A stretch of 64,000 bases of DNA from CAZMBI01 sp964564675 (GTDB lineage: Bacteria > Pseudomonadota > Alphaproteobacteria > Rickettsiales > UBA3002): contig CAZMBI010000006.1 of the NCBI GenBank assembly GCA_964564675.1, positions 1 through 64,000 on the forward strand, read 5' to 3'. The translations under genes were made by a program, and so were the position numbers. The notes below the pieces were generated by a model. That model saw nothing but the letters and a program-made list of their open reading frames with translations. It made no database searches and was not told the origin of the DNA. Below are positions 16,142 through 25,280 of this stretch, piece after piece. Positions within the stretch are counted from its first letter, which is position 1. Each line of letters begins with the position of its first letter.

Positions 16142-16274
16142 CATGCTATTATATGAAATTTTACTCAAGCCTGCCATCCATATTGCGGATTGCAAAAAAA
16201 GGCCGTCGATATGGCATCGGCGGCCCAGTTCCTCGCACAGAAGAAAATCTTAAACTAATTTATATAATAGCATG
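16142..16274. repeat. 133-bp element with 17-bp terminal inverted repeats and an internal hairpin
   Basis: CATGCTATTATATGAAAT at 16142-16159 is the inverted repeat of ATTTATATAATAGCATG at 16258-16274, apart from one extra base. Inside, GGCCGTCGAT (16201-16210) pairs with ATCGGCGGCC (16216-16225) with one wobble. The AT-rich ends and GC-rich inner stem suggest a MITE-like element or a structured RNA. A 40-codon frame crosses it but looks accidental. The remaining parts of 15968-16583 hold a TTCCCGT GAAA ACGGGAA hairpin at 16018-16035 and no gene. Confidence 0.55.
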
Positions 16275-16583
16275 AAGCAGCCGGTTTGCCCAGCCTTTAA
16301 ATTAACTTTTCTTAAAAATTGTTTAAATTTTTAGCTATGTCACTGCAACCTGCGCGTTGGCACACCGTAGGCCGTGCGTGCTGCGCTACACGCTGCGCTA
16401 AGTATCGATGAAACCGACTTTTCTCGTTGCCTTTTGCAAAAAAACCGCTATGACTACTTTTAAGCCGCTACCGGCGGGTTGCAGCTGCGCTGGTCTTATG
16501 TGCCTGCAAAACCTGCAACCAGCCCTTTAAAGCGGCCTGTCTTCGTGATACATTAACAGTCAAACAATGATAAGAGGGCCGTT

Positions 16584-16892
16584 ATGGCTTCAGAAAAAAA
16601 CCAAAACATTCAGGACGTATTCCTGAATACCTTGCGCAAGGAAAAAGTGCCGGTGACGATTTTTTTAGTCAGCGGCGTGAAACTTCAGGGCACCGTAACC
16701 GGATTTGATAATTTCTGCGTGGTGCTGCGTCGTTCGCCGCAGGTGCAGCTGGTGTATAAGCATTCGATTGCCACTATCGTGCCTTCGGCGCCGATCAGCC
16801 TGTATAAACCGGAAGAGGGCGAGCAGGGCGCAGAAGCGCCGGCCGCGCCGGCCCAGCAGCAGCCCGCGACGGAAGAAGGCGTTCACGCCTAA
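16584..16892 (+). CDS. hfq: RNA chaperone Hfq
   Basis: 102 residues. The Sm-fold core is clear: NIQDVFLNTLRKEKVPVTIF, then LVSGVKLQGTVTGFD with the Sm1 motif, and VYKHSIATIVPS with the YKH Sm2 motif. Hfq forms a hexamer that pairs small RNAs with mRNAs. The C-terminal tail is Ala/Gln/Glu-rich. AAGAGGGCC precedes ATG 16584. It is followed 21 bases later by hflX, the classic hfq-hflX order. Confidence 0.97.
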   Translation: MASEKNQNIQDVFLNTLRKEKVPVTIFLVSGVKLQGTVTGFDNFCVVLRRSPQVQLVYKHSIATIVPSAPISLYKPEEGEQGAEAPAAPAQQQPATEEGVHA

Positions 16893-16913
16893 CGCAGTGA
16901 AGCATCGATCGGA

Positions 16914-18230
16914 TTGTCAGTCACTTCAGACGCATTGACGGGCGCCACCGCCGCTATGGCAGTGGTCGTCCATCCTTATGATACCGGGCCGGCCAAACAT
17001 ACCGGTCGCTCCCCCGACGCATTGCTCGACGAAGCGGTCGGCCTGGCCGCGGCCATCGCGATTACGGTCGCCGATGCGCGCAGCTTCCCGCTGCGCAAGG
17101 CCACACCCAAAACCCTGCTCGGCGGCGGGCAGATCGCGCAGCTCAGGGAGCTGATCGCCGAACTCGGGGCTGATCTGCTGATCGTCAATGCCGCGCTGTC
17201 ACCTACTCAGCAGCGCAATCTTGAACGCGCGCTGGCCGTCAAGGTGATCGACCGCACCGCCTTAATCCTCGAGATTTTCGGCGCCCGCGCCCAGACCGCC
17301 GAAGGCAAGCTGCAGGTGGAACTGGCGGCGCTGACCTATCAGAAAAGCCGGCTGGTACGCTCCTGGACGCACCTGGAGCGCCAACGCGGCGGCTTCGGCT
17401 TTATGGGCGGGCCGGGCGAATCGCAGATTGAAACCGATCGGCGACTGATTGCCGACCGTATCGTCAAAATCAAAAAGCAACTGGCCGACGTGGTACGCAC
17501 CCGCCAGTTGCACCGGAAAAACCGTGCCCAGGTCCCCTACCCGCTGATCGCGCTGGTGGGCTATACCAATGCCGGCAAATCCACCCTGTTTAACCGGCTC
17601 ACTCAGGCAGCAGTGAAAACCGAGGATTTGTTATTCGCCACGCTCGATCCCACGATCCGCCGCCTGGGCCTGCCTTCGGGGCAGGAGGTACTGCTTTCCG
17701 ATACGGTGGGGTTTATCTCGGAGCTGCCGCACGAACTGGTGGCCGCTTTCCGCGCCACGCTCGAGGAAGTGCTTGAGGCCGACCTGCTGGTGCACGTGCG
17801 CGATATGTCGCATCCTGACGCCGCCGCGCAGGCCGCGGATGTGGAAGGGGTGCTGCAGGATCTGCTGAGTGAGGATGAGGCGCCGGCGGGCATGATCGAG
17901 GCATGGAACAAGATCGACCGGGTGGATGATATCGCCGCCCTGCCCAGACCGGGTGCGCACCAGTTGCTCGTCTCGGCGCTGACCGGTGACGGCTGCGAGG
18001 CGCTGCTGCATCGTATTGAGGAGCAGCTCAACGCCCTGCGCACGCGGCAATGCCATTATACCCTGCCTGCTGCCGACGGCCAGGCGATCGCCTGGCTGCA
18101 TGCGCATTCGCAGGTGCGCGTCAGCGAATATGACGCGGACCGCGTGCATCTGCGCGTGGCCATTACCCCGGTCAATGCCGCCCGATTTGAACAATTCATG
18201 GCGCGGCGTACGGCGAGGCCCACGTCCTGA
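16914..18230 (+). CDS. hflX: GTPase HflX
   Basis: 438 residues. N-terminal HflX domain (about 15-200) with the GGFGFMGGPGESQIETDRR loop, then a G domain with the P-loop GYTNAGKST at 216-224, DTVGF (G3) and NKID (G4). HflX binds the 50S subunit and splits stalled ribosomes, notably under heat stress. The start could be TTG 16914 or ATG 16956; the latter gives MAVVVHPYD and fits relatives better, the former keeps a short spacing to hfq. Confidence 0.95.
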   Translation: MSVTSDALTGATAAMAVVVHPYDTGPAKHTGRSPDALLDEAVGLAAAIAITVADARSFPLRKATPKTLLGGGQIAQLRELIAELGADLLIVNAALSPTQQRNLERALAVKVIDRTALILEIFGARAQTAEGKLQVELAALTYQKSRLVRSWTHLERQRGGFGFMGGPGESQIETDRRLIADRIVKIKKQLADVVRTRQLHRKNRAQVPYPLIALVGYTNAGKSTLFNRLTQAAVKTEDLLFATLDPTIRRLGLPSGQEVLLSDTVGFISELPHELVAAFRATLEEVLEADLLVHVRDMSHPDAAAQAADVEGVLQDLLSEDEAPAGMIEAWNKIDRVDDIAALPRPGAHQLLVSALTGDGCEALLHRIEEQLNALRTRQCHYTLPAADGQAIAWLHAHSQVRVSEYDADRVHLRVAITPVNAARFEQFMARRTARPTS

Positions 18231-18243
18231 CAATCAGCAGCAG

Positions 18244-18738
18244 CTATTGCTGCAGATAATAAAACATGCCGGTTTGTTCGTTATAACGTAGCGACAGCGT
18301 GCCTCGCACGCGCACCGGCTCGAAGGAAAAGGCGCGTGGCTCGTCTAAAATCACCTCCACGGTTTGCGAGGGGCCGACATGATAATGAAACGGGCAGCTC
18401 GGCGGAAACGGGCCAAGCAGGAAATTCTCTTGCTTTTCCGTCTGTTCGAGCGGAAACATATAACCCATCAGGGTGACTTCTTTCCCGTCATAGGCTTTCA
18501 CCGGCTCGGCATATTGCGGTTTGAGCAGACAATATTCGCCGAGGTCATCGGTGTAGCATTCCTCGATTTCTTTGGTTTGGCCGAGCACGCCCCAGGGAAT
18601 GGCTTCGCCGGTAACTTCAAGCGGTTTCCAGTCGCCCATCACGGCGGCGCGTTCGGCTTCGGTCATTTGCTGCAGGGTAATCGCCGTCGCCTGCCCGGCC
18701 CATCCGATCAGCGCCACTGCCAGTAGTGCCCACCTCAT
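18244..18738 (-). CDS. DUF3299 family exported protein
   Basis: This 164-residue protein starts at ATG 18738, overlapping the permease stop (ATGA), and has a Sec signal peptide (RWALLAVALIGWAGQATA). The mature part includes EVTLMGYMFPLEQ and the conserved PSCPFHYHVGPSQTVEV block with Cys and two His, typical of DUF3299. The last gene of the ABC-transporter operon, it is probably the periplasmic partner. Similar ATPase-permease-DUF3299 sets are, from memory, linked to zinc supply in Vibrio. Confidence 0.82.
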   Translation of the reverse strand: MRWALLAVALIGWAGQATAITLQQMTEAERAAVMGDWKPLEVTGEAIPWGVLGQTKEIEECYTDDLGEYCLLKPQYAEPVKAYDGKEVTLMGYMFPLEQTEKQENFLLGPFPPSCPFHYHVGPSQTVEVILDEPRAFSFEPVRVRGTLSLRYNEQTGMFYYLQQ

Positions 18739-20151
18739 CGACTCCCTCGTTGCAGTTGGTGACGAATATCGAGGCCATAGGCGGCGCGCGCCGGCCATAA
18801 ACAGGCCAGCGCACTGGCGCCCAGCATGATGCCAAGCGCGACGGCGCTGTCAGCCGGAAACAGCATGCCGCTTAGCCCGAGCTCGGCGCCTTTCGTCGTG
18901 AAGCGACCAAGCGCCTCCACCAGCCCATGGCCGAGGCCGTAGCCCAGGGCGATGCCGACGATGCACACGCTCATCCCCTCGGCCAGCATCAGCTGCGCCA
19001 GACGGCCGGGCGGCACGCCCTGCAGTCGCAACAGCGCCAGATCATAGCGGCGCTCGCGCAGCGCGGCATAAATGGTGGCCACCACACTGAGCAGGGCCAG
19101 CCCGGCGATCAGTGTGCCAAACCACAGCACCGTTTGCGTGCCTCCGCCCACCAACTGATTCAACCGCGCCATCTGAAAGGCCGGGCTGGCGGCCATCAGG
19201 TTGGTCTGCTGGTTGACATACCGCGGGAAGGTGGAGGCCGCCGAGCGATAGCGATAAGTGGCGAGCATGGCGGTAATTTCCCGGGCGTTGTCTGGCTTCG
19301 CCTCAGTGTGCGCATCATGCGCGTGATCGTGCGCGTGATCGNNNNNNNNNNNNNNNNNNNNNNNNNNNNNNNNNNNNNNNNNNNNNNNNNNNNNNNNNNN
19401 NNNNNNNNNNNNNNNNNNNNNNNNNNNNNNNNNNNNNNNNNTGCGCGTGATCGTGCGCGTGATCGGCATGGTCTTTGGCATGATGATCCGCTTGCTCATC
19501 CCCGCCCTGATCGGCGTGGTGATCATGGGCGGCAGGCGCGCCATGCACCTGCCACACACTTTCCAATGCGGTGAGAATCAGGCGGTCACGCACGCTGTGA
19601 TCCGGTTTTAATATCCCGACCACGGTATAATGATGTGCGTCATGCGTATGACCGCCTTCGCCCAGCCCGTGGCTGCCGACAAAGCGGTCACCCACCGCCA
19701 GGTTATGCGCCTGCGCCACCTGCGCACCCACCACCGCTTCCATGGGATCCTGCCAGGGCCTGCCTTCGGCCAGCGACAGACCATAAAACAACAGAAATTC
19801 GGTCTTGGTGCCAACGATGCGAAAGCCCCGATAGCTGTCGCCCAGTGCAAGCGGAATCGCCGTGCGCAAGGCGGGATGTCGCATGACGCGCAGTGCCTCA
19901 TCATACGCCACGTTGCCGGTGGGAATGTCGTTATGGTGCACCGACGAGAGCACCAGTTGCAGCGGACTGCCCTTGGCCCCGATCACCAGCTCCACCTTGC
20001 CGGTGTTGCGTACCAACTGGTCTTCATATTGCGCCGCAAAAACCAGCAGCACCGCTACCAGCGCCACACCCAGCGCCATCATCACCACCTGCACCGCCAC
20101 CTGTGCGAAACGGTCCGAGAGATAGGCCCAGGCTGCGGCAAGTATGCTCAT
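18735..20151 (-). CDS. FtsX/MacB-type ABC transporter permease, interrupted by an assembly gap
   Basis: The N-terminal part (from ATG 20151) begins MSILAAAWAYLSDRF and has one membrane segment followed by a periplasmic domain. The C-terminal part has three membrane segments typical of FtsX permeases. Between them lies a His/Asp-rich stretch (DHAHDHA repeats) with 100 N in its middle. Counting the N literally puts the two halves in different frames (1417 bases), so the gap length is a placeholder. The protein likely extracts or moves an envelope component; the His-rich insert suggests metal binding. It overlaps the ATPase start by four bases. Confidence 0.82.
19342..19441. other. Scaffold gap of 100 N within a GCGTGATC-type tandem repeat
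   Basis: Both edges carry GCGTGATCGTGC repeats encoding alternating His, Asp and Ala on the minus strand. Short-read assembly evidently collapsed there, and the true repeat number is unknown. Confidence 0.97.
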
Positions 20152-20798
20152 TGCAGCTTCCCTTCCAGCAGTTGCAGATGCTGCGCATCGGCCAGCTGCT
20201 CGCGCAGGCGCGCATCATGCGTCACGATGATCAGTGAGGCCCCAAGCCGCGCCGCTTCCTCCTGCAGCAAACCGGCAGTCGCTGCGCAGTTGGCGTCATC
20301 CAGCGCCGAGGTCGGTTCGTCACAGACGATCCAGCGCGGCGCGGCGGATAAGGCGCGGGCGATAGCCACCCGCTGCTGCTCGCCGATGCTCAGTTGTGAC
20401 ACTGTACGCGATTGCAGTGCCGCAATGCCAAGACGGCTCAGCAACTCGCCCAGCTGCTCCTGATCAACCGCCACGCCACGCAATCGCAGCGGATAGACCA
20501 GATTCTGCCACACCGTAAACGCGCGGATGAGATGAAAATCCTGCAGTAACACCCCCAGATACTTACCGCGCCAGCGATCGCGCGCGGACTGGGACAGTGC
20601 CGTCAGCTCCTGGCTGTCATAAACCACCTGCCCCGAATCCGGCGTAAGCAGGCCGCACAGGACCATCAGCAAAGTGGTTTTGCCGCTGCCCGACGGCCCG
20701 GTTATCACCAGATGGTTAGCAGGCGGCAGCGCAAACGAGGCATCCCTTAAGACGGGATGCGTATTGTACGACACATGGACGTGTTGGCAGTTCAGCAT
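20148..20798 (-). CDS. ABC transporter ATP-binding protein (LolD/MacB type)
   Basis: 216 residues with all the expected motifs: Walker A GPSGSGKTT, Q-loop LLQDF, signature LSIGEQQRVAIARA and Walker B WIVCDEPTSALDD, followed by the switch VTHD. Its size and pairing with an FtsX-fold permease place it in the LolD/FtsE/MacB group, whose members drive mechanotransmission across the envelope and not classic import. First gene of a three-gene minus-strand operon. Confidence 0.93.
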   Translation of the reverse strand: MLNCQHVHVSYNTHPVLRDASFALPPANHLVITGPSGSGKTTLLMVLCGLLTPDSGQVVYDSQELTALSQSARDRWRGKYLGVLLQDFHLIRAFTVWQNLVYPLRLRGVAVDQEQLGELLSRLGIAALQSRTVSQLSIGEQQRVAIARALSAAPRWIVCDEPTSALDDANCAATAGLLQEEAARLGASLIIVTHDARLREQLADAQHLQLLEGKLQ

Positions 20799-20832
20799 GA
20801 GTGTAGGTTAGCCAAATGCGTCGTATTTGTGA

Positions 20833-20868
20833 AGCATACTCGCTGGCTTTTTCATTTCAAGGTATGCT
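20833..20868. promoter_or_regulatory. Inverted repeat between divergent genes
   Basis: AGCATAC at 20833-20839 and GTATGCT at 20862-20868 form a dyad in the short space between the divergent ABC operon and putA. It could be an operator controlling either side. The sequence shows only the symmetry. Confidence 0.35.
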
Positions 20869-20880
20869 ACGTTCTGGCGC

Positions 20881-23880
20881 ATGACGCACCCGGCAGACGT
20901 ACTGTTTCTCGATCGTATCAGCGCCTATACCTTTACCGACGAAGCAGAGGTGATGGCACGCTTGCTGGAGGACGTTGCGCCTTACGAAGCGCAATGGCCG
21001 GCCATTCATGAACGCGCCAGCCAGATTGTCTCGGATCTGCGCGACACCGGTATGGGCCTGGGCGTGGAAGCCTTTCTGCAGGAATACGGCCTGTCGACCC
21101 ATGAAGGCGTGGCGCTGATGTGTCTGGCAGAGGCACTGCTGCGCATTCCCGACAGTGAAACCGCCGATAAGCTGATCGAGTCGACCTTCAAAGGCGGCGA
21201 ATGGGAAACCCATCTCGGTCACAGCCCGTCATTTGCGGTCAACGCCTCCAGCTGGGGGCTGCTGCTGACGGGTAAGATGCTGGATATCGGCGCGGATGAG
21301 GGCAGCACGCTGATCTCGCGGCTGGTCAAGCGCACAAGCGAGCCGGTCATCCGCGAGGCGATCAAGGCCGCCATGCGCCTGATGGCCTCGCAGTTCGTGC
21401 TGGGAGAATCCATCGAGGACGCGCACAAAAACGGCAAGCCCATGAAACGCTCGGGCTATTGCTTCTCCTATGACATGCTCGGCGAAGGCGCACGCACGAA
21501 GCAACAGGCAGAGCACTACAGCGCCGCCTACAGGCACGCCATCACCACTATCGGTGAGGGGGTGGATGCGCAGCAACCGCTTTATGCGCGCGACGGCATT
21601 TCCATCAAGCTGACTGCGCTGCACCCGCGCTATGAATGGCGCCAGCGCGAGCGGCTGATGCATGAATTACTGCCTATCGTCAAGGCGCTGGTGCTAACCG
21701 CGCGCGATGCCGGTATCTGCGTGGCGATCGATGCCGAGGAGGCCAGCCGGCTGGATCTGGAGCTCGAACTGTTCGCCCGGCTGTTTCGTGACAAGGACCT
21801 GGCAAATTATGAAGGGCTGGGGTTTGTCTTACAGGCTTATCAGAAGCGGGCCTGTCAGGTGATCGATTTTCTGCAGCATCTGGCGCAGGATACCGGTAAA
21901 CGCATGCCGGTGCGCCTGGTCAAAGGCGCCTATTGGGATACCGAAATCAAACTCGCACAGCTTGCCGGGCTACCCGGCTACCCGGTGTTCACCGAAAAAT
22001 CCCATTCCGATGTGTCATATCTCGCCTGCGCCCGCGCACTGCTGGAACAGCCGGCCTGTTTTTATCCGCAATTCGCCACCCATAACGCGCTGACTATTGC
22101 CGCCATCGAAAGGCTGGGCGGTGAGGCGGACTATGAATTTCAGCGGCTGTTCGGTATGGGTCAGACCCTGTTTAAGCCCTTGCTGGCGCATCATCGCTGC
22201 CGAATTTATGCCCCCGTCGGCGCGCATCGCGATCTGCTGGCCTATCTGATACGGCGCTTGCTGGAAAACGGCGCTAACAGTTCGTTCATCCATATTTTAT
22301 GGGATGAGAGCAAACCCTCGGATGCAGTGCTGGAAAATCCGGTCGCGCGCGCCCGGGAGAATCCCGGTTACGGTATCACCCTGCCGAGCGCAATTTACGG
22401 GCAGCGGCGCAATCCGCATGGGTTTGATCTGGGCAATCGCCACCAGATGCAACAGCTGACACAGGCACTGCACGCCCACCGCCACGCCCTGCCCGCCGTG
22501 CACGAAACCGGCGAGCAGGCGCTTGATCTGATGCTCGCGCACAGCGAGGCCGCGTTTGCAACATGGGACGACACCCCTGCCGAACAGCGCGCGCAGCGGC
22601 TTAAGGCCTTTGCCGACCTGCTGGAGAGCCGCCGCGAAGAGGCCATGGCGGTCATCATTCAGGAGGGCCGGCGCACCATTCCCGATGCCTTGTCGGAAGT
22701 GCGCGAGGCCATCGATTTCTGCCGCTATTATGCCATGCAGGCACGCACACTGTTTGCCGGGCCGATCGAACTGCCCGGACCCACCGGCGAGCATAACCGG
22801 CTCAGCCTGCACGGGCGCGGGGTGTTTGCCTGTATCAGCCCGTGGAATTTCCCGCTGGCGATATGTGTCGGCCAGTTGGCCGCCGCACTGGCCGCGGGAA
22901 ACAGCGTCATCGCCAAGCCCGCCGAACAAACCCCGGCCACCGCCGCCTATGCGGTGAAGCTGATGTATGAGGCCGGCATCCCGGAAACCGTGGTGCAGCT
23001 TGCCTGCGGCACCGGCGAAACCGTCGGCGCGCGTTTGATCGCCGATACGCGCATTGCCGGCGTCGCTTTTACCGGCTCGGTGCCCACTGCCCGCGCCATC
23101 GCGCAGGCGCTGGCCGCACGCGATGGGCCGATTATCCCGCTGATTGCCGAGACCGGCGGGCTTAACGCTATGATTGTCGACAGCTCCGCCCTACTTGAAC
23201 AAGCCATAGACGATATCGTCCTGTCCGCCTTCGGCAGCGCAGGGCAGCGCTGTTCCGCCCTGCGCGTGCTGTTTGTGCATGAAGACATCGCCGAGGCATT
23301 GATGGACATGCTGCGTGGCGCCATGGCGGAATTAACGCTGGGCGATTCCATGCAACTGGCCACCGATGTCGGCCCGGTGATTGCGGCGGAGGCCAAACAG
23401 ATGCTGCAGCGCCACATTGCGCGGCTGCGCGAAGAGGCCACGCTGGTAGCGACCGCGCCGCTACCGGATGAGCTGGACGGCGATTTTGTCGCGCCGCATG
23501 CGTTTGAAGTCGAATCTATTGCGCAAATCGGCGGCGAGGTCTTCGGGCCCGTGCTGCACATCATCCGCTACCGCTCGGGCCGGCTGGACGAGGTGATCGA
23601 CACCATCAATAACACCGGCTTCGGCCTGACTTTCGGCATCCATTCGCGCATTCCCCAGGTGTACGAATCGGTGACCGCGCGCATCAAAGCCGGCAACCGC
23701 TATGTCAATCGCGGCATGACCGGCGCCGTGGTGGGTGTGCAACCCTTCGGGGGCGAAGGCTTGTCGGGCACCGGTCCCAAAGCGGGCAGCCCCTACACGC
23801 TGCTGCGCTTTGCCGTCGAACGCGCCGACAGCATCAACACCGCCGCCATCGGCGGCAATATCGATCTGCTGATCCGCTGA
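20881..23880 (+). CDS. putA: Bifunctional proline dehydrogenase / P5C dehydrogenase PutA
   Basis: The 999-residue enzyme oxidises proline to glutamate in two steps at the inner membrane. Residues about 60-470 are the FAD-dependent proline dehydrogenase barrel (RLVKGAYWD, and EFQRLFGMGQTL). Residues about 510-999 are the aldehyde dehydrogenase part with catalytic Glu757 (IAETGGLN) and Cys791 (AGQRCSALR). There is no N-terminal ribbon-helix-helix domain, so this is a minimalist PutA without autorepressor function. It stands opposite proB and proA elsewhere in the window, which make proline. Confidence 0.97.
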   Translation: MTHPADVLFLDRISAYTFTDEAEVMARLLEDVAPYEAQWPAIHERASQIVSDLRDTGMGLGVEAFLQEYGLSTHEGVALMCLAEALLRIPDSETADKLIESTFKGGEWETHLGHSPSFAVNASSWGLLLTGKMLDIGADEGSTLISRLVKRTSEPVIREAIKAAMRLMASQFVLGESIEDAHKNGKPMKRSGYCFSYDMLGEGARTKQQAEHYSAAYRHAITTIGEGVDAQQPLYARDGISIKLTALHPRYEWRQRERLMHELLPIVKALVLTARDAGICVAIDAEEASRLDLELELFARLFRDKDLANYEGLGFVLQAYQKRACQVIDFLQHLAQDTGKRMPVRLVKGAYWDTEIKLAQLAGLPGYPVFTEKSHSDVSYLACARALLEQPACFYPQFATHNALTIAAIERLGGEADYEFQRLFGMGQTLFKPLLAHHRCRIYAPVGAHRDLLAYLIRRLLENGANSSFIHILWDESKPSDAVLENPVARARENPGYGITLPSAIYGQRRNPHGFDLGNRHQMQQLTQALHAHRHALPAVHETGEQALDLMLAHSEAAFATWDDTPAEQRAQRLKAFADLLESRREEAMAVIIQEGRRTIPDALSEVREAIDFCRYYAMQARTLFAGPIELPGPTGEHNRLSLHGRGVFACISPWNFPLAICVGQLAAALAAGNSVIAKPAEQTPATAAYAVKLMYEAGIPETVVQLACGTGETVGARLIADTRIAGVAFTGSVPTARAIAQALAARDGPIIPLIAETGGLNAMIVDSSALLEQAIDDIVLSAFGSAGQRCSALRVLFVHEDIAEALMDMLRGAMAELTLGDSMQLATDVGPVIAAEAKQMLQRHIARLREEATLVATAPLPDELDGDFVAPHAFEVESIAQIGGEVFGPVLHIIRYRSGRLDEVIDTINNTGFGLTFGIHSRIPQVYESVTARIKAGNRYVNRGMTGAVVGVQPFGGEGLSGTGPKAGSPYTLLRFAVERADSINTAAIGGNIDLLIR

Positions 23881-23958
23881 ACGCCATAGCGGGCGGCGCC
23901 AATTTATTGTCTGGAATTGCTTTAAATCTGGTAATCTGCTCCCCCGTTGCCTATATTC

Positions 23959-24903
23959 ATGATCATGCCAGTGCGCGCCCTCACGTTTTTATCCCTTGCC
24001 GCCGGGCTTGCCGGCCTGTCTATGGTTGCCTGCTCAACCCCGCCGATTCTCGAGCGGGCCCAGGAAAATAACCGTTATCGCTGCGAGATGTATGATGGCT
24101 GGCAACGCTGCCATTATGCCATCGATGCCGTCGGCGAACCCAAAGCGGTGGTCATCGCCCTGCACCCGGCCTATACCTCGCCCGAACGTGTCGAGCGCCT
24201 ATCCGGCTTTGCCGAAACCGCCAGCCGGCAAGGTTTTCACGTTCTCTACCCGGAAGGGGTCGAGCGCCACTGGAATGATGGCCGCGGCGCCGGTAACACC
24301 AAAACGGTCGCCCAGAAGATCGATGATGTGGCGTATCTGACGGCACTGGCGGAGCGTTACAGCCAAGGCCGCCTGCCGGTCTTTCTGATCGGTATGTCCA
24401 ACGGCGGCATGATGGCCATGCGCATGGTGCTTGAAAGTCCGTTTTCCTTTGCCGGAATGGCCAGCGTCGTGGGCAATCTCCCGCAACCCTTCCTGCAGGC
24501 GGATCTGAGCAACTATCGCCCTCTGCCCGTCTGGCTGCTGTTCGGCGGGGATGACGGCATTGTCCCGCCCGAAGGCGGCGCCCTGTTTGACCGGCCGGAC
24601 GACTGGGGCGTGGTCGCCTCGCAACAAAACACCGCCGCGTTTTTCAAGCGCGCCAACGGCTGTCAGGGTGAATGGACCAAAACCACTCGCAACCGCACGG
24701 ACGACGATACCTCCTTGGTCATCCGCAACGCAACCGCCTGCCGCGCGCCGGTGACGCATATTACTGTGCGCAACGGCGGGCACACCTGGCCCGGCGAACC
24801 CGCCTGGTATGCCTGGCTGTTCCGGCGCGGGCTGGTCTCCGAAGAAATGAACGCCACCGAGACCATCCTCGACTGGGCGGAGACTGTACTTGAACCCTCA
24901 TAG
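23959..24903 (+). CDS. Alpha/beta-hydrolase lipoprotein, LpqC/PHB-depolymerase-like esterase
   Basis: About 314 residues. The N-terminus has a signal sequence ending in MVACS, a probable lipobox. The hydrolase has LIGMSNGGMMAMRM, the GxSxG nucleophile elbow with Ser, a late Asp region (LLFGGDDGIVPPEGG) and His in NGGHTWPG. This set is typical of the LpqC/feruloyl esterase/PHB depolymerase group. Despite the PHA synthase elsewhere, an envelope-anchored esterase is unlikely to degrade cytoplasmic granules. TTG 23947 is an alternative start. Confidence 0.82.
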   Translation: MIMPVRALTFLSLAAGLAGLSMVACSTPPILERAQENNRYRCEMYDGWQRCHYAIDAVGEPKAVVIALHPAYTSPERVERLSGFAETASRQGFHVLYPEGVERHWNDGRGAGNTKTVAQKIDDVAYLTALAERYSQGRLPVFLIGMSNGGMMAMRMVLESPFSFAGMASVVGNLPQPFLQADLSNYRPLPVWLLFGGDDGIVPPEGGALFDRPDDWGVVASQQNTAAFFKRANGCQGEWTKTTRNRTDDDTSLVIRNATACRAPVTHITVRNGGHTWPGEPAWYAWLFRRGLVSEEMNATETILDWAETVLEPS

Positions 24904-24947
24904 TACCTATATTCTTTATCAGACTGTCTGACAGAGGGTCTCCGACG

Positions 24948-25280
24948 ATGCTGCGCACCTTTTTATTACTGGCGGCACTGACCGGGCTGTTCGGCCTGCT
25001 GGGTTTTGCCATTGCCGGACAGGCGGGTATGGTGATTGCTCTGGGCATCGCTGCGGCCATGAATCTGTTTGCCTATTGGAACTCGGATCAGATGGTGCTC
25101 AGGATGTATCGCGCCAAACCGATCGAACCGGCGCAGCCTCCCCGGCTTTATCACGTCGTTAGGCAACTGGCCGCACGGGCCGAAATCCCCACACCCAAAG
25201 CTACATTATTGAAAGCGAGCAGCTCAGCGGTCCCTTCGCCTCGCGCCGCCGTGCCGGCAGCCGCACTATGCCGTGGTCCG
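24948..25280 (+). pseudogene. htpX: Truncated and frameshifted membrane protease HtpX
   Basis: The first 85 codons are a good HtpX N-terminus: two membrane segments (LRTFLLLAALTGLFGLLGFA onward), then AYWNSDQMVLRMY and LYHVVRQLAARAEIPTPK. At about 25200 one base is lost; the +2 frame continues YIIESEQL...FAS, and a third frame gives PHYAVV near 25262-25278. The HEXXH zinc site and the rest of the enzyme are absent. The end of the remnant overlaps the stop of the giant flagellin on the other strand, so a rearrangement joined the two. Confidence 0.8.

Noticed and set aside
16075..16275. 66-codon gene before hfq
   Set aside because: It spans the inverted-repeat element, has no ribosome-binding site and no domain; the structure explains the sequence better.
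19342..19441. A real 100-base insertion or frameshift in the permease
   Set aside because: The N run is exactly 100, a conventional placeholder, and lies within a tandem repeat where assembly fails.
23959..24903. Intracellular PHB depolymerase paired with phaC
   Set aside because: The signal and lipobox put the enzyme in the envelope, away from granules, and it lacks linkage to phaC; a general esterase is safer.
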